From the NCBI GenBank assembly GCA_015143295.1, contig CM026567.1, positions 14,588,416 through 14,652,415 of the forward strand: a stretch of DNA of 64,000 bases, given 5' to 3'. The translations under genes were made by a program, and so were the position numbers. Below the pieces are notes generated by a model, which was not told where the DNA came from, searched no databases, and saw only the letters and a program-made list of their open reading frames with translations. The DNA comes from Tetracentron sinense (Eukaryota > Streptophyta > Magnoliopsida > Trochodendrales > Trochodendraceae). Shown here piece after piece: positions 34,482-46,324 of this stretch (the first letter of the stretch is position 1; each line of letters begins with the position of its first letter).

Positions 34482-36062
34482 GGGTGTCAGTAATCGAATT
34501 ACCGACACCCCAAAAACACTCCTCTGTGGGAATGGCGGTAATTCGATTACTGCCATTCCTGAAATTCTGCATTTGCGTGTAGCAGGCTCCCCTGCAGCGA
34601 CCTGGATGCCTTGGGTCATCCCCTATTGGTTCCCATTGACTCTCCTAATGCCCGAAATGCCCCTGGGCCCTCTCCCTTCTCCTTTATAAAAGCATGGCCA
34701 CCCCCACAATTCAAACACGCCATTTTTATCCTATGTAAGCCCTGTCCGAGCTTCACCACCACCTCTATAGCCTTACCCTTTATCCCAGTAGGTCCTGTAC
34801 CGCCTAATCATTCTTTAGGCCAAGCCCTAGGTCCTCTAGGCTCCACTCCTTCGGTCCCTAAACCAACCACAGCCACCACTAAACCTTAACACCACCGTAG
34901 CTCCAACACCTATCCCAGGCTGCATACAGTGGTCTAATACCACCTTACAACCACTCCAACACCTATCCAGAGTCTCATGAAGTATTCAGTAACCTCCTCG
35001 ACCCATCAGTGCTCCTCTGTGTCCTTGCCAGTAACCACCACCTGCTGCGCAGCACCGCCGGAATCCTACAAAGGGTAGGGCCATCCATCATCCTCTCCCT
35101 CTCTCTGATTCAAGTGTAAGAGATCCCTGGTCCTGATCCAGGGGTCCCATTTTGCGTTTTTGGAGTTCTGTAGCTTACTGAGCCAAGGACAGGACCTCTC
35201 CACATTCTCTATAGGTGTGGTGGGATCCCTCGAGGCATTTAACTCCGGTTAACACGTCATTTACATGCATGGTCACTTCCCTAATCGTATGAGGGGTCCT
35301 CAGGCCATGAAGAACCCCTTATACGTGCATTGGTCCACCTCCAGTAGGGCACATAAGTTTTTTTTGGAAAATACCACAGTGTCGGCAATAGCAGTGCCGA
35401 CACCATGTATCATCTCTGTAATTTATGCCTTAACCCTAGTTAGGTGGATCCCTGGTCCGTTCCAGGGCCAGGGTTAGCTACTCTAGACCCTTAACTACCT
35501 CTCTGCAAAAAACTAGCCCTTAACTCAGGATTTAACCCTGGTTAACTGACCTACAAACCCAGACCACCTTATTGTCGGTGAAACTTTTACTGACAATATG
35601 AGCCCTTTTGGCACTAACTTCAGGCCCCTGTGGGGCCCACGTATCTTGTGCCCTGGGGCCCACCAAAGGCCCATATGGAAGCCCTTAGCCCCCTGCTACC
35701 CTGCAAAAATTTCATACTCAGGGGCCAAGCCTAACCCTGGTTAGCAAGGCCCCAAACCCTGGTTGAAATCACTGTGCAGATTGTCGGCAGTCTAATTACT
35801 GATAGCCCAAGAATACACCTCTTGGGTATTGACGGTAATCATATTACCGGCAATACAGAAACCTGTTTTTACAGCTTTGGGCCCCTGTAGGGCCCACCCC
35901 TGAGATCTGTTGGGCCTGGGACCTGGTCCATTTAAAAGCTTGGATACCAGGCTACCCAACCATGCTTTTATTTCACCCAGGGGAGGTCCCTAAACACAGT
36001 TACAACCCCACAAAATAGGGTTAAAAAGTTACAGAAATGGAGGTAATCTGATTACCTCCATT
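34482..36062. repeat. Series of short palindromes in the Tat LTR
   Basis: Near-perfect inverted repeats of 25-31 nt lie at 34482-34510, 34529-34559, 35379-35403, 35571-35599, 35826-35856 and 36036-36062. Most share a GGTAAT...ATTACC core with different outer arms (GGTGTC, GGAATGGC, GTATTGAC, AATGGA). A weaker one lies near 35780-35806. The shared design with changing arms is unlike random AT palindromes. Confidence 0.8.
34683..34692 (+). promoter_or_regulatory. Tat LTR TATA box
   Basis: TTTATAAAAG within CTCCTTTATAAAAGCATGGC, a strong plant TATA match near the first quarter of the LTR. Copy B has it at 59904-59913. Confidence 0.6.
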
Positions 36063-36935
36063 CTGAAATTTTTTTGATCTTGGGCTTTGTGAAGGGCCCA
36101 AACCTGGTAGGAGGCCACTCTAGGCCCTGCCATACCCTTTAGGCCTATTTTTGACTAACCATGACCCTTAACCATGGTTAAAATGGTATCCGATTAACTT
36201 TTAACCATAGTTAAGCACCACTTAACCCCATAAAAATTTGGAAAAATCCTTAAAAATCCAGAAAATATAAAAGACCAAAAAATCTACCTTTTGACCTTTT
36301 TAACCATGGTTAACACCCTTAACCATGGTTAACTCCCTTTCACCCGGTTAGCAACCCTAACCCTGGGTTAACACACCCCTTTGCCTCCGGGCTTCATCCT
36401 TAGCCTACCGGGCCTCACCCTAGTCTATCGGACTACCCCTCGGCCTACCAGACCCAACACTTTATACATTGACCAACACCGGTCAAGCAAAACCCTAATC
36501 TACCGGATTAGGCCCATTAGCCACCTTTTGGTACACACAAATACACCCCCTCGCCTTAGCACGGGGCTCAAGTGTTAGAACTATGCTTGATCTAATCTCA
36601 CCCCTAATGTGAGTACATAGGCAACCCAACCAGGGTTCGACTCTAGTTAGTTTTACTTTCTTCCGGTTAGTATTAACTTAAACACTTAGGCATTTGATTA
36701 GTTTTGACTTTAATTTTGGCTTAAACCTAGTAAGTAGGGAACCACCATGTGTGAAAGTGTCGGGGTGCCTAACCCCTTCCCCGAACTTAACCGAACCTCT
36801 TACCTCGATCTTTGATCGTAGACCAAGTCCTTATCCAACATTTCCCGCGGACTTATCCCTTCTGAATGAATAAGTGGGGACTCTAATCCTGTGAGATTAA
36901 TTTTAGGGTTTCCCGAAACCCATGCTCACAATGAG

Positions 36936-37575
36936 GTTGTGTATTGATTACTGACAGTTGAATAAGGTGACAATCAAGAACAAATACCCTTTGCCTAGAA
37001 TAGATGATTTATTCAATCAGCTGAAAGGAGCACAGTGGTTTTCCAAGATAGACTTGAGGTTGGGTTATCATCAGCTGTGAGTAAAGGATGAAGACATTTC
37101 GAAGACTGCTTTTCGAACTCGGTATGGGCACTATGAGTTCTTGGTTATGCCCTTTGGGCTGACCAATGCACTGGCTGCATTTATGGATTTAATGAACCGA
37201 GTGTTCAAACCATTTTTTTAGATCAATTTGTCATAGTATTTGTTGACAACATCTTGATCTATTCCAAGATTGAGAAGGAGGATAAGCAGCATCTTGGAAT
37301 TGCACTTCAAACCCTGCATGAGCATTAATTATATGCTAAGGTTTCAAAGTGTGAGTTTTGGCAGAAAGAAGTTAAATTTCTGGGACATGTAGTTTCCAAG
37401 GATGGAGTGTCAGTAGATCCAGCCAAGGTTGAAGCAGTGATGAGTTGGAACCAACCCACTTCAGTTTCAGAGATACGTAGCTTCTTGGGTTTGGCTGGTT
37501 ATTATCGATGATTCATAGAGGGATTTTTAAAGATTTCCTCGCCGTTGATGCACCTGACGAAGAAGGATGTGAAGG
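36936..37575 (+). pseudogene. Reverse transcriptase C-terminal relic (copy A)
   Basis: After the solo LTR the RT domain resumes with [31 protein letters not shown] and a [10 protein letters not shown] catalytic-region segment, then the [10 protein letters not shown] lead toward RNase H. It stops at 37575, where Tat LTR sequence takes over with the shared TGTGAAG. Confidence 0.85.
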
Positions 37576-38363
37576 GCACAAATCTGGTAGGAGGGCACTC
37601 TAGGCCCTGCCATACCCTTTAGGCCCATTTTTGACTGACCATGACCCTTAACCATGATTAAGCACCACTTAACCCCATAAAAATTTGGAAAAATCTTTAA
37701 AAATCTAGAAAAATACAAAAGACCAAAACATCAATCTTTTGACCTTTTTAACCATGGTTAACTCCCTTTAACCCCGGTTAGCAATCTTAACCCTGAATTA
37801 ACACACCCCTTTGCCTCCAGGCTTCATCCTTGGCCTATCGGGCCTCACCCTAATCTACCGGACTACCCCTCAGCCTACCGGGCCCAACACTGTGCACATT
37901 GATGAACCCCGATCAAACAAAACCCTAATTTATCGGATTAGGCCCATTAGCCACCTTTTGGTGCACACACACATACCCCCTCGCCTTAGCACGGGCTCAA
38001 GTGCTAGAACTACGCTCGGTCTGATCTCACCCCTAATATGAGTATGTAGGCAACACAACCAAACCAGAGTTCGACCCTAGTTAGCTTTACTTTCTTTCGG
38101 TTAGTATTAATTTAAACACTTAGGCATTTGATTAATTTTGACTTTAATTTTGGTTAAACCTAGCAAGTAGGGAACTACCATATGTGGAAGTGTTGGGGTG
38201 CCTAACCCCTTCCCCGAACTTAACCGAACCTCTTACCTCGATCTTTGATCATAGTCCAAGTCATTATCCAACATTTTCCAGAGACTTATCCATTCTGAAT
38301 GAATGAGTGGTGACTCTAATCCCGTGAGATTAATTTTAGGGTTCCCCGAAACCCGTGCTCACA
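37569..38363 (+). repeat. 5' LTR remnant of the Tat element
   Basis: It aligns with the last part of the solo LTR at 34019-36930 (from its TTTGTGAAGGGCCC segment onward) and ends CCCGTGCTCACA before the primer site. It differs visibly from the solo LTR, so it belongs to a separate insertion. Confidence 0.87.
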
Positions 38364-38386
38364 GCTCTGACGACTTTGCTGGGGAC
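38364..38386 (+). other. Probable primer binding site of the Tat element
   Basis: GACGACTTTGCTGGGGAC just inside the LTR resembles the TGGCGACTCTGCTGGGGA site commonly found in plant Tat/Ogre elements. Assignment to a particular tRNA is from memory of the family and not checked. Confidence 0.6.
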
Positions 38387-39239
38387 AGTAATTCAAGGTT
38401 CAACCTAGAACCTAGGTTTAAGCCTAAATAAACCTCAAATTAATCAAATGTCTTAGTATTTAACTTAATACTAATCATTTTTACACCTCTTTAATGATTT
38501 GTGTACTGTGCATTTCATTCATACCATAGTAGTGTAATTGAACCCAATATCTTTAGACAGACTTATTACGTTAACGGCCGCTGGATGATGATCCTCAGTG
38601 TCAGTGGCTTAAAAGTATTGGAGGTCCGCGAAACTTGCCTGCTGGTGATGACCCTCAGGAAACGGTTTTGAACGCTCTCACTTACACCAATCATCCATTT
38701 TCAGGTATGTTCTATACCGGGGAGTAGAATATACGGTGTTAAGTGACCCCCCATTCTTAGGAACACCCTTGCATACACCTGCATTCATACATATAGCCTA
38801 GGCTAGGGTATAGTTTACAAGCAGTCCAATCTGGAAGGGTGTCCTAACCCTAACCTACTTGCACCCTATACCTATCCCCAATCTTGGTTGGCTATCTGGA
38901 TACTTTACCCGAGTAATCACCCATCTAGGGGCATGTACTGAGCCTTAACTGTGCTTGTAATAAAACACAACCGACCTCGTGTCTTGACATAGCATGTGGG
39001 GTTCAAATCCTAGGCGGATAGGCCTTCTCTAGGCCTAACCCTTAGCCTTGACCTAATAGGCCATCGGTTTCCAACAACCCGGGTTTAAGCACGCCGGAAT
39101 TCTGTCCGACTGCCCTATCGGCTCACATATGCCTTATCACACCCAATAAAAAAAATCAAAAAATTGCATCATTATTTGCATCTTTGCATTTTCATCTGCA
39201 TTCACAGTACACTCATCGAGTCGGTCCTTATTCAGGTAG
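38387..39239 (+). other. Leader of the Tat element
   Basis: About 850 bp between primer site and ORF1 with no open frame I can support. Long leaders are usual in this branch. Confidence 0.55.
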
Positions 39240-40905
39240 ATGGCAGGTCCTTCGGGGATCGTACAGACAACTGGTCAACTCTCGCGGCCCGTACATTTGA
39301 CTTTTGAGGGGGCATGTGGTCAAAACCTCCAAGAAGCAGTAGAGGCCCTTACTTCCGGTCAGCGTTTGGATTGGGCCCAGCATTATCATTTGGGATCCAT
39401 CCTAAACCTATCTATGGTTAACTTAGATCCGTGCCTCTTAAAAGCTGCAATCTAGTGTTGGAACCCCTCGAACGTGGTCTTTCGTTTCGGTAAGAACAAA
39501 CTATGTCCAACTTTGGAAGAAATTCAGCGCATTCTGAGGTTAAACATGGACGGCGATGTCATAGTACAACGCTACAAGACAAATTACCAGGCAGACCTAT
39601 CAAGGTTTTTGCATCTCAAGCCTACCTGCTTGCAACTCGGTCCTAACAGCACTTTCGACCGGATCCCTGTGTAGCCTCTAGAGAGACTGTACCACCCTAA
39701 GTGGAACCCTGACCCTTTGTAGCAGAGCTTCCCAGTCTCAACGCCTTTACACTGGTAGCTGTGTCTCAGTTACTGTTTCCGAGGTGCCGCACACTTGTAG
39801 AGTCAGTACTGGTGGGGATCATCGAGAACACCTGCAGTTCCGGAACCATCATATCAGTCATCCTAGCAGAGCTTCTCAGGGCTCTCAATCAGGTAGCAGA
39901 CCGTCGGAAGGGTATCTTCTATGCTAGCACACCGCTCTTGCACCTCTGGTTGGTCACGACGACCTCCGTGAAGCTTACAACATAGCCCGGAAGATCTCTC
40001 AGGGTCAGGGTCCGATCGTAACCAAAGACGTCCGGAAGCTCTACTAGCTTCTCCAGGACCTAACCGAGGAGGACATTGTGTGGCAGTGCGAGTGGCTAGT
40101 CGTGCCAAGACTACCTCGCGTTGTCATCTTAGGGAGACGGTGCATGATCCTTGCCAGTCTTACAAGCTCTGCAGCCTATGTACCACTCAGAGTCCTCTGT
40201 CAGTTTGGATTCTCTCAGCGCATTCCAGTCATAGACTGGCAGGGAAATGATTTTACCAACTTCACAGTGAATTTCAAGCACCTCATCGACCGATTCCAGT
40301 CCAGTTAGTGAACCTCCAGTCAAGATCAATGGCCAGACTTTGTGGTCACGACGGGACCACCTACAGATGCAGCGTACCGGCTTTGGGTGGAAGATCCTGA
40401 CATTCCATCCCCCATGCCTGCACCTAGGGAACTGCCCACTCCAATCTCAGCTCCTTCACTGGGTACCATACCTTTATCTAAGACGGTAGTCCCTTGGACG
40501 TCCTTCATAGAGAGACAGCTCCATATTGAGATGAAAGAGTAGCGGCTTCGGAAAGCCCGGCAGGCATTCAGGCTATAGGAAGCGGAACGGGACTGCGAAC
40601 TCCAGGCCAGGCAGGAGCAGATCCAGCAACTCGAACAGACAGTCCGCTCTTACCAGAAGAAGCGGAAGTGCGACACCAAGGAGACATCGGTCCTCAGAGC
40701 ACAGTTGCACTTCTATCAGGAGCAGCTTGATAGCGCGAAGGTGGAGATGACCGACCGTATCCGACAGTTCGGGTACTGGATGTTCGGCGTTACAGAGTCT
40801 CTTGCCAACATGGAGGTTGAGGTCACATCCCTCCAGCAACAGATCATGGACATGGACGGGATGCCCCGACCACTTGACTTTGCAATCCCAGATGGGCCTA
40901 CATAG
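39240..40905 (+). pseudogene. ORF1-like relic upstream of gag (Ogre-type)
   Basis: The segment begins MAGPSGIVQTTG and has FRFGKNKLCPTLEEIQRIL near 39480. This matches the pattern of the plant-mobile-type domain (DUF7745-like, from memory) found at the start of Ogre ORF1 proteins. The C-terminal part (about 40560-40890) is a glutamate- and glutamine-rich coiled coil (ARQEQIQQLEQTV, LQQQIMDMDG). The function of ORF1 in this branch is unknown. The relic is broken in several places. Confidence 0.6.
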
Positions 40906-41089
40906 GATCTAGTCTTTTTCTTTTCTTTGAGTCCCAGTCTTGTACCCACTGCACATCATAGTCTTGTACTCACTGCACATTAGCATGCATCAATAAAAAA
41001 TCTTTTTCTAGCATCATCTCTCATATCTTCATGCATATTCATGGTTAGTCATTACATCTTTTTCAGTTTGCATGAGCCTACTCATGACT
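40906..41089 (+). other. ORF1-gag spacer
   Basis: A short, non-coding-looking stretch with a repeated CTTGTACYCACTGCACAT, present twice near 40945-40980. Ogre relatives are known to splice or read through between gag and pol. I cannot show either here. Confidence 0.4.
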
Positions 41090-42463
41090 CGTTCTATGAC
41101 TGTGATTCTCACAGACGTCACAGAAGCAGTATTGACCGAGATAGCAGTCACGGAGTTAGTACCATACCGGCCTCCATCTGAGAGCAACTCAGAAGTAATG
41201 ACAGAACCATTGGACCATCAACAGAGAATCGATGAACTGGTGTAGTTGCATGACCGGGACATTGTTGCTAAGCAAAACAAACTGGACCGAGTTCTGGAAT
41301 CCCTGAACATTCTTCTTGGTGCCCGTACCGAAGAACCTTCCACCAGAATCCCTACTACAGACTGATCAGCCTCATCCAGAGCCACATCAGCCTATCCCAA
41401 TCATCATCCATAATCTTGGACCCACAACAGTCGGAGGAGAAGTAGAGTTTGATCAATATGAGGAGCAGCCCAGGGTCTCACATGTCCACTAGGACAGGCC
41501 ATCTTCGTCCGACCTTACACCGTCCCTCAAAGATCAGCATGAGGAGATTAAGCAGATGAAGGAGGAGATGAGAAGGATGAGAGGGGCATCTGCCAACCCC
41601 GCTCTATCTCTAGAGGATCTGACATTCTCATCCGGGGATGCTGCGCCCTCAGGGTTCAAAGTTCCAGACTTTGACAAATATGACGGCTCTAGCTGTCCGA
41701 GACAACATCTACAAATATACCTGGGGGACATCCTCTTGTACAACAAGAATTAGCTTTTGTTGATCCAGTATTTCCAGTAGAGTCTGAAGGGAGCAGCCCT
41801 TACCTGGTGGATGTCAATCGACAAGTAGAAAGTAGAGACCTGGAAGGATGCCATGGACATGTTTGTAGAGCAGTACTCCTTCAACCAAGAGCTTCGGCCT
41901 CAGCAGAGCCAATTGGAACAGATGAGCCAGCGTAACAACGAGACATTCTTGGAGTACGCTTCCCGATGGAGGCAATGGCCGCAAAGGTCTCTACTCCTAT
42001 CCCTAAGGAGGACCTGACAAGCATTTTCATGGGCACTATAAAGCACCCCTACTCAACCCTGATGGTCACCCTACTTGTGGTAGACTTCGGTACAATTGTC
42101 AAGATAGGTGCCTGTATTGAAATTGCGATACAGAGTGGAGCCATCCATTCCAGTCTTGGGCTTGATCCTCCGAGAACAGCAGCAGCTTCTACAAGCAGGA
42201 ACAGTGGTCCCCGTGACCAAAAGAGAAAAGAGAACGTCAATTTGGTGGCTTCCATAGCACCGATCAGACTACCGGCTCCGGTCGCTCAGCAAAAGCCAGC
42301 ACCAGGGAACACCCGGTCGGCTAGACAAAATCAGGGGCAACCTCGTTACCCCAGAAACTTTACTCCTCTCCCTTATACCCTCAGTCAACTTCTTGACTTT
42401 CTAACCAAACAGGGTCTTCTTGAATTGAGAGGCCCTACCCTTTTCCTTCCCCCTGATAAATAA
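41090..42463 (+). pseudogene. gag relic of the Tat element
   Basis: A leading coiled-coil-like region (MKEEMRRMRGASANP near 41556) is followed by FKVPDFDKYDGSSCPRQHLQ near 41660 and further Retrotrans_gag-type segments (QYSFNQELRPQQSQLEQMSQ near 41870). A basic, proline- and glutamine-rich tail with TLSQLLDFLTKQGLLE near 42390 ends it. This order is typical of Tat gag. It is broken in several places. Confidence 0.8.
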
Positions 42464-43378
42464 AGCAAGAATTATGATGCTATCAACACTGCGCCTTTCA
42501 CCGAGGCCCAGGCCATGCAACAGATTACTGTATTGGCCTAAAGGCGCCATCTAGGATCTTCTAGATGTAGGCAAGGTTGAGCTGGCCCCTGGTAATACCA
42601 GCATCAATCAGGTGCCACTACTCCCACACAACAACCAAGTTAATTTCATTGAGTGGGTAGAGCCCGGGGCAAGGCATCCAAGACCTTGTGCACCCACAGT
42701 CAATGTTGGCATCATCAGGCTCTTATACCGACCACCGGTCATAATCACTCTCCCCCAATCAAACATACAAGCCATCCAGACCCCAACACAATTATCCGCT
42801 CTTGAATCTGACAGAGAGCAAATTGTCTACACCATTTCCTGTCCCGCTAATTGGCCCACAGTCTCTGCTCAAGCCTCAACATCCTCTGGCCCGGTAAAGA
42901 TCCCTTACATCGCATCTGAGCCTTTCAGCCTTAACCATGTACCCGCCCCTCGCTCTCTCATTTTAGAGATTAAGTACATAGCCAATCTTACCCAATCTGA
43001 CTAGGTGTACTAACCTCCGGCAGCTGAGCCGATAAAAGAAAAGGCAAAGGACAAGGCAGGGGTGTTAGACCCAGAGAAAGATACAGCAGATTTAGCTCTC
43101 CTACTGAAAATTATTGAGAAGGCAGAAGGGTTTAACATCACCCAACAGTTGGGTAAAACATAGGCGCAGATCTCCATATTGGGTCTTCTCTTGGCTTCGG
43201 AACATCACAGGAAGCAGCTCTTGCGGGTATTTAACAATGCCCATGTCACACCGGACATCTCGCCTGAGAAACTGGGGCAGATGGTAGGGCAGGTACTTGA
43301 ATCAAGGATCATCTCTTTCACAGAAGAAGAAATATCAGACGGAGACAGGGACCATACCTGGGCCCTCTATATCGCAGT
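42464..43378 (+). pseudogene. Gag-protease linker relic
   Basis: It contains a proline-rich stretch and SALESDREQIVYTISCPANW near 42800, then a helical segment (ASEHHRKQLLRVFNNAHVTP near 43195) of the type that comes before the protease in Tat elements. No catalytic motif lies here. Confidence 0.6.
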
Positions 43379-43800
43379 TTAGTGTTTGGACAGGACTCTT
43401 TCATCAGTACTCATTGACAACGGCTCCGGCATGAATGTCTGTACACTGTCTACATTATAGAGCCTGGGTTTGGACCTCAGCCAAGTTAAGAAGAGGTCCA
43501 TGACCATCAGGGAGTTTGAAAATACCACCCGGCAGAACTCGGGGGACATAGACTTGACCATCGGGGTCAGACTAGTACAGTTTACGATGAACTTCCAAGT
43601 AGTAAATGTGCCAGCCTCATTCACCTTGCTCCTGGGAAGGCTGTGGATCCACACGGTCGGAGCCATTTCTTCTTTCTTGCATCAGAGGATCAAATTCATC
43701 CAGGATGACCACCTAATCATCGTTCCGTCAGAGGAGTTGGCGAGTTCCTTCGAGGACATTCAAGAGCTAGGGCAGGGTTCGACATTCATGTCCTATTAGT
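43379..43800 (+). pseudogene. Aspartic protease relic of the Tat element
   Basis: It carries LIDNGSGMNVCTLSTL near 43411, the retropepsin active-site motif in its Tat form (DNGS), then IREFENTTRQNSGDIDL and LLGRLWIHTVGAISS near 43630. It is highly diagnostic of the branch. Confidence 0.82.
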
Positions 43801-43829
43801 TTAAACAAGTTAGCTCTATCTCCCAGGTG

Positions 43830-43935
43830 GAAGAACACAACAAGAAAGCAATACCGCCATTTGTCCGAATGATGGCCAGAATGAAGTACCAACCAGGGCA
43901 GGGCCTCGGAGCTAGGAATCAGGGCATGAAAAGAG
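43830..43935 (+). pseudogene. G-patch-like segment
   Basis: PPFVRMMARMKYQPGQGLGA resembles the glycine-rich G-patch found between protease and RT in many plant Tat elements. G-patches are thought to aid nucleic-acid binding. The role here is inferred. Confidence 0.6.
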
Positions 43936-44929
43936 ATATGTGCCTCCTCACTACGTGTCTCCGTTTGGGTTGGGATATAAGCCCAAGTACGAGGACTATC
44001 TCTCGAAGCTGGCTAGAAAGGACAAACAGTCGGCGAAACCTGAACCTCGACCCCATATCTCTGTCACCTTCCCTGTGGGAATCTTCGAAACCTATCTAGA
44101 AACTTTCCTTGCACCAGTTGCTAACATTCCTTACCCTCAACCCGGCACTGAATCTTCAGGGATTCCCGAACCGGAAGTCTTCAGCGTCGCCCAGATGTTC
44201 GAAGAACTGGCTGTTAAAGATGCAGAAACAGAACCAGAATACTTAGCGGGACTGAGGCTCTTACCGTCGAGGCCACTCAGGGCTGGGGTCAGCACAGTGC
44301 AGAGAAGGTTGGTTCAGACAAGCAGTGATCCAGCATCATCCTCTTTCTTCTCTTAATCTATCTCTCTTTTGCTCCCGTTGCAAAATCCAAAATTGTCGGC
44401 CATCTGTAGGCCTCTCTTTCTGTTGAGTCAATTTTGTAAGCAGTCCACTTTTTATCAATGAAAATCTGAAAATTTGACTCAAAACATGTTTTCTAAAAAA
44501 TATTTGCATCGGCTGATGACGAAATCACACAGACTCTTCCCCTGGAAGGCCTAGTGTCCTGAAGCCAAAAAAAACGTAAAACATAAGCATGCTAAACTAA
44601 GCTTGATGATTTGCTAGGAAATCGCCTCCGACAAGGCTACCCCTAAAACCCTCATTGAGATTTTAGAAGTTGAATATGACTCAGAACAGGAAGCAGAATA
44701 GGATGAGGAACCGCCTCAGGAGATACTGGACCTCCTAGAACACAACGAAGGGCTTTTGCAGTCGAACATCGAGGACACTGAGACAGTGAACCTAGGATCT
44801 GTAAACAATCCACAGCTAGTCAAGATCAACACAACCATGAGCCCGCAGCAGAGAGCAGACATGATCAGCTGCCCGAAGAGCTACAGTGATGTCTTTGCCT
44901 GGTCATATGCAGACATGCCTGACCTGGAC
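43936..44929 (+). pseudogene. Pre-RT linker relic of the Tat element
   Basis: An acidic region follows (FEELAVKDAETEPEYLAG near 44200). A short non-coding-looking gap lies near 44350-44600. Then come MSPQQRADMISCPKSYSDVF and AWSYADMPDLDP near 44835-44935, the usual lead into the RT. Confidence 0.65.
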
Positions 44930-45480
44930 CCAGCATTGGTGGTACACAGACTACCCCTGAACCCGGACGTCAGACCAGTTAAACAGAAGCTGAGACGGAT
45001 GAGGCTCGAATGATCATAGAAGGTCAAAAAAGAAGTTGAAAAGTAGATCAGTGCAGGCTTCTTGGCAGTTTCAAACTACCTCAAGTGGTTGGCCAACATT
45101 GTGCCAGTAACCAAAAAGGACGGCAAAGTCCGGATGTGCATCGACTACCGGAACTTGAATAAGGCCAATCCCAAAGACAACTTCCCTCTCCCGCACATTG
45201 ACATCCTGGTCGACAATACTGTAGGGCACGAGACACTCTCACTCATGGATGGTTTCTCCGGATACAACCAGATCAAGATGGCAGAGGAAGACATGAAGAA
45301 GAGCTCCTTCATCACACCTTGGGGCACGTTTTGCTACATGGACATGCCTTTCGGACTCAAGAACACAGGGGCTACCTACCAGAGGGCCATGACAGCGTTA
45401 TTCCACGACATGATGCACAACTCAACTGAGATCTACGTGGATGACATGATCGTCGAATCTCCAACTGCCTGACAACACCC
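44930..45480 (+). pseudogene. Reverse transcriptase relic of the Tat element
   Basis: Motifs in order: HRLPLNPDVRPVKQKLRRM, KKDGKVRMCIDYRNLNKA, LMDGFSGYNQIKMAEED, MPFGLKNTGATYQRAM and the catalytic YVDDM near 45435. It is a canonical gypsy RT core, recognisable almost throughout but not intact. Confidence 0.9.
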
Positions 45481-46150
45481 GGAAGAATTGAAAAGACTCT
45501 GTGACAGACTCAGAGAGTTCGCCCTAAGACTGAATTTGGCCAAATACGTCTTTGGGGCCTCATCGGAAAAACTCATTGGCTTCATCGTCAGCAAGAGAGG
45601 CATTGAGATCGATCCAGCTAAAGCCAGAGCTATCATCGAAATGTCAGCACCCCAAACTGAAAAGGAAATCCGTGGTTTCCTGGGTAGAATTCAGTATATT
45701 AGTCGGTTCATCTCTCAGCTTACTCTGATCTGTGAGTCGATCTTCAAACTTCTTCGAAAGAATACACCAACAGTCTAGATAGCAGAATGCCAAGAAGCCT
45801 TTGATAGAATAAAGTAATATCTCCTCAACCCTCCAGTACCAGTGCCTCTCACGCTAGGACAACCCCTACTACTCTACATCTCCGTGCAAGAAACCTTTAT
45901 GGGGTGCGTCTTGGCACAACATGACGAGATGGGCAAAACAGAGCAAGCTATCTACTACATCAGTAAGCGTCGGCTTGAGTATGAAGAGCGGTACAACCCT
46001 CTTGAGAAGACTTGTCTGGCACTGGTCTGGGCAACACAGCGTCTTCCGCATTATTTGCTTTCCTACCCGGTAATTCTGATCTCCCGAATGTACCCACTGA
46101 AATATCCACTGGAAAAGCCAGCCACCATCGGAAGGAGTGCCCGATGACTT
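45481..46150 (+). pseudogene. RT connection and first RNase H relic (Tat element)
   Basis: LAKYVFGASSEKLIGFIVS and IRGFLGRIQYISRFISQL lead into the RNase H with VQETFMGCVLAQHDE, YYISKRRLEYEERYNPLEK and ALVWATQRL. In gypsy elements this domain removes the RNA strand during reverse transcription. Confidence 0.85.
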
Positions 46151-46324
46151 ATGATGTTGTCAGAATTCGACATAACGTACATAACACAGAAGTTAGTCAA
46201 GGGGCAGGCGATAGCAGATCACCTCACCCACAATTCGACCCAGGACTACGTGTTTGTACATGATCAGTTTCCAGACAAATTCATCTTGTACACAGAAGCA
46301 GAAGAACAAGAGTACTTTGGCTAG

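Larger units (their letters stand above)
34019..36930 (+). mobile_element. Solo LTR of a Tat/Ogre-like element in gypsy RT (copy A)
   Basis: It begins TGTAAGCACCCAATTTTTAC and ends CCATGCTCACA, with TG...CA ends and a perfect 5-bp target duplication ATGAG (34014-34018 and 36931-36935). It is 2912 bp, long as in Tat/Ogre elements. It matches the partial LTRs that border the Tat element at 37569-38363 and 50630-51042. It contains plant-telomere-like CCCTAA-rich sequence (34060-34260), a TATA box (34683-34692), at least six short palindromes (34482-36062) and three TTAACCATGGTTAA-type palindromes (36160-36330). Internal sequence has been lost by LTR-LTR recombination. Confidence 0.93.
25467..37575 (+). 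repeat. Segmental duplication, copy A
   Basis: From CCCATACCACTATGTTAACC (25467) to GAAGGATGTGAAG (37575) this segment matches 51046-62155 almost base for base. The coordinate offset is 25581 at the left end and 24581 near the right end. The change in offset comes mainly from 379 bp and 634 bp present here and absent in copy B. Differences elsewhere are sparse. They include a (AAG)n tract near 29463 with three more units here, and a 20-base piece missing here near 28680. Confidence 0.93.
31157..37575 (+). mobile_element. Tekay/Del-like gypsy element, copy A (fossil, interrupted)
   Basis: Parts in order: LTR-derived sequence from TGTAGCGACTCAG (31157-about 32720), gag (about 32721-33290), aspartic protease (about 33330-33700), and the start of RT (about 33760-34013). 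A solo Tat LTR (34019-36930) follows, then more RT (36936-37575). The element then joins the Tat element. Downstream parts are absent here but present in copy B. It is broken in roughly ten places. Lineage is judged from the protease and RT motifs and the chromodomain-like tail of copy B. Confidence 0.87.

Noticed and set aside
34311-34889. Frames of 82-102 codons inside the Tat LTR
   Set aside because: They lie in the LTR, overlap on both strands and follow palindromes and CCC-rich repeats. No domain.
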